This document shows, piece after piece, positions 5,826 through 5,955 of a stretch of DNA of 5,955 nucleotides. The stretch is from Methylotenera_A sp031422335. Its GTDB lineage: Bacteria > Pseudomonadota > Gammaproteobacteria > Burkholderiales > Methylophilaceae. Made by a program: the position numbers and the translations under genes. The stretch is from positions 1-5,955 of the forward strand of contig JANOQW010000021.1 of assembly GCA_031422335.1 (NCBI GenBank). Direction: 5' to 3'. A model generated the notes under the pieces. The model saw only the letters and a program-made list of their open reading frames with translations, had not been told where the DNA came from and made no database searches. The stretch's first letter is position 1; every line of letters begins with the position of its first letter.

Positions 5826-5955
5826 ATGAAAAAAAATAAACTATTGATGATATTTTGCTGCGTTTGCATTGCAAGCCTAACTTTAGTGGCCTGCGGCGGC
5901 AAAAAGATCGTTAAACCAGCACCTAGCCCGCCAACTGCTAGCAAACCAACGCCTG
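5826..5955 (+). CDS. lipoprotein, N-terminal fragment (possibly RlpA)
   Basis: Forty-three codons lie in the window; the gene runs off the right edge. The product starts with a lipoprotein signal peptide: positive lead MKKNK, a hydrophobic core, then the lipobox LVAC at 20-23, so Cys23 would be lipidated. Gly at +2 gives no inner-membrane retention signal, so outer-membrane sorting is expected. After it comes a Lys/Pro/Ser/Thr-rich linker (26-43), as often seen ahead of a periplasmic domain. In many Proteobacteria the gene after rodA is rlpA (a lytic transglycosylase or septal-ring lipoprotein) or mltB. A lipidated protein with a Pro-rich linker fits RlpA better, but no domain is visible here, so I leave the symbol empty. 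The signal core holds three extra cysteines (11, 12 and 14). Confidence 0.85.
   Translation, partial: MKKNKLLMIFCCVCIASLTLVACGGKKIVKPAPSPPTASKPTP

Noticed and set aside
5829..5836. A8 run after the lipoprotein start codon as a phase-variation tract
   Set aside because: Lys/Asn-rich signal-peptide leads often give A-runs in AT-leaning genomes, and eight bases without population data is not evidence of switching.
5705..5944. Minus-strand open frame across the rodA-lipoprotein junction
   Set aside because: It covers the rodA 3' end and the lipoprotein signal peptide, both well supported on the plus strand; its product has no recognisable features.

Overview
This window holds the elongation (Rod-complex) operon of a Gram-negative bacterium. 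In order on the + strand it carries mreB, mreC, mreD, mrdA (PBP2) and rodA, followed by the start of a lipoprotein gene that runs off the right edge. At the left edge the first 15 codons of gatC lie on the minus strand, divergent from mreB. A gatC gene divergent from mreBCD-mrdA-rodA, the betaproteobacterial style of the MreC and PBP2 N-termini, and a moderately AT-leaning base composition suggest a betaproteobacterium. A Methylophilaceae-type organism (Methylotenera-like) is my best guess, but it rests on recalled similarity and not on a search.

Layout: 1-45 is the gatC 5' end (minus). 46-227 is an AT-rich divergent regulatory region with a symmetric -10-like element (TATTATA), a second -10-like box, two small palindromes and a near-tandem 12-bp repeat. 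228-1271 is mreB. 1272-1309 is a short gap that forms the right arm of a strong hairpin spanning the mreB stop codon. 1310-2263 is mreC. 2250-2729 is mreD, overlapping mreC by 14 bases. 2745-4709 is mrdA. 4702-5799 is rodA, overlapping mrdA by 8 bases. 5826-5955 is the start of a lipoprotein gene, possibly rlpA. I found no rho-independent terminator, tRNA, rRNA, mobile element or CRISPR array.

The genes form one machine. MreB makes membrane-bound actin-like filaments. MreC and MreD link these to the periplasmic and membrane enzymes. RodA (SEDS glycosyltransferase) polymerises lipid II into glycan strands, and PBP2 cross-links them, so that the cell wall elongates as a rod. All catalytic motifs I could check in MreB, PBP2 and RodA are intact. 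The spacings (38, -14, 15, -8 and 26 bases) fit a single transcript.

I do not see a previously undescribed protein system here; the gene content is canonical. The less ordinary signals are in the RNA and regulatory layer: a 15-bp bulged hairpin across the mreB stop codon, a perfect 8-bp inverted repeat just ahead of the rodA start, a symmetric promoter element between gatC and mreB, and missing Shine-Dalgarno sequences ahead of mreC and mrdA.
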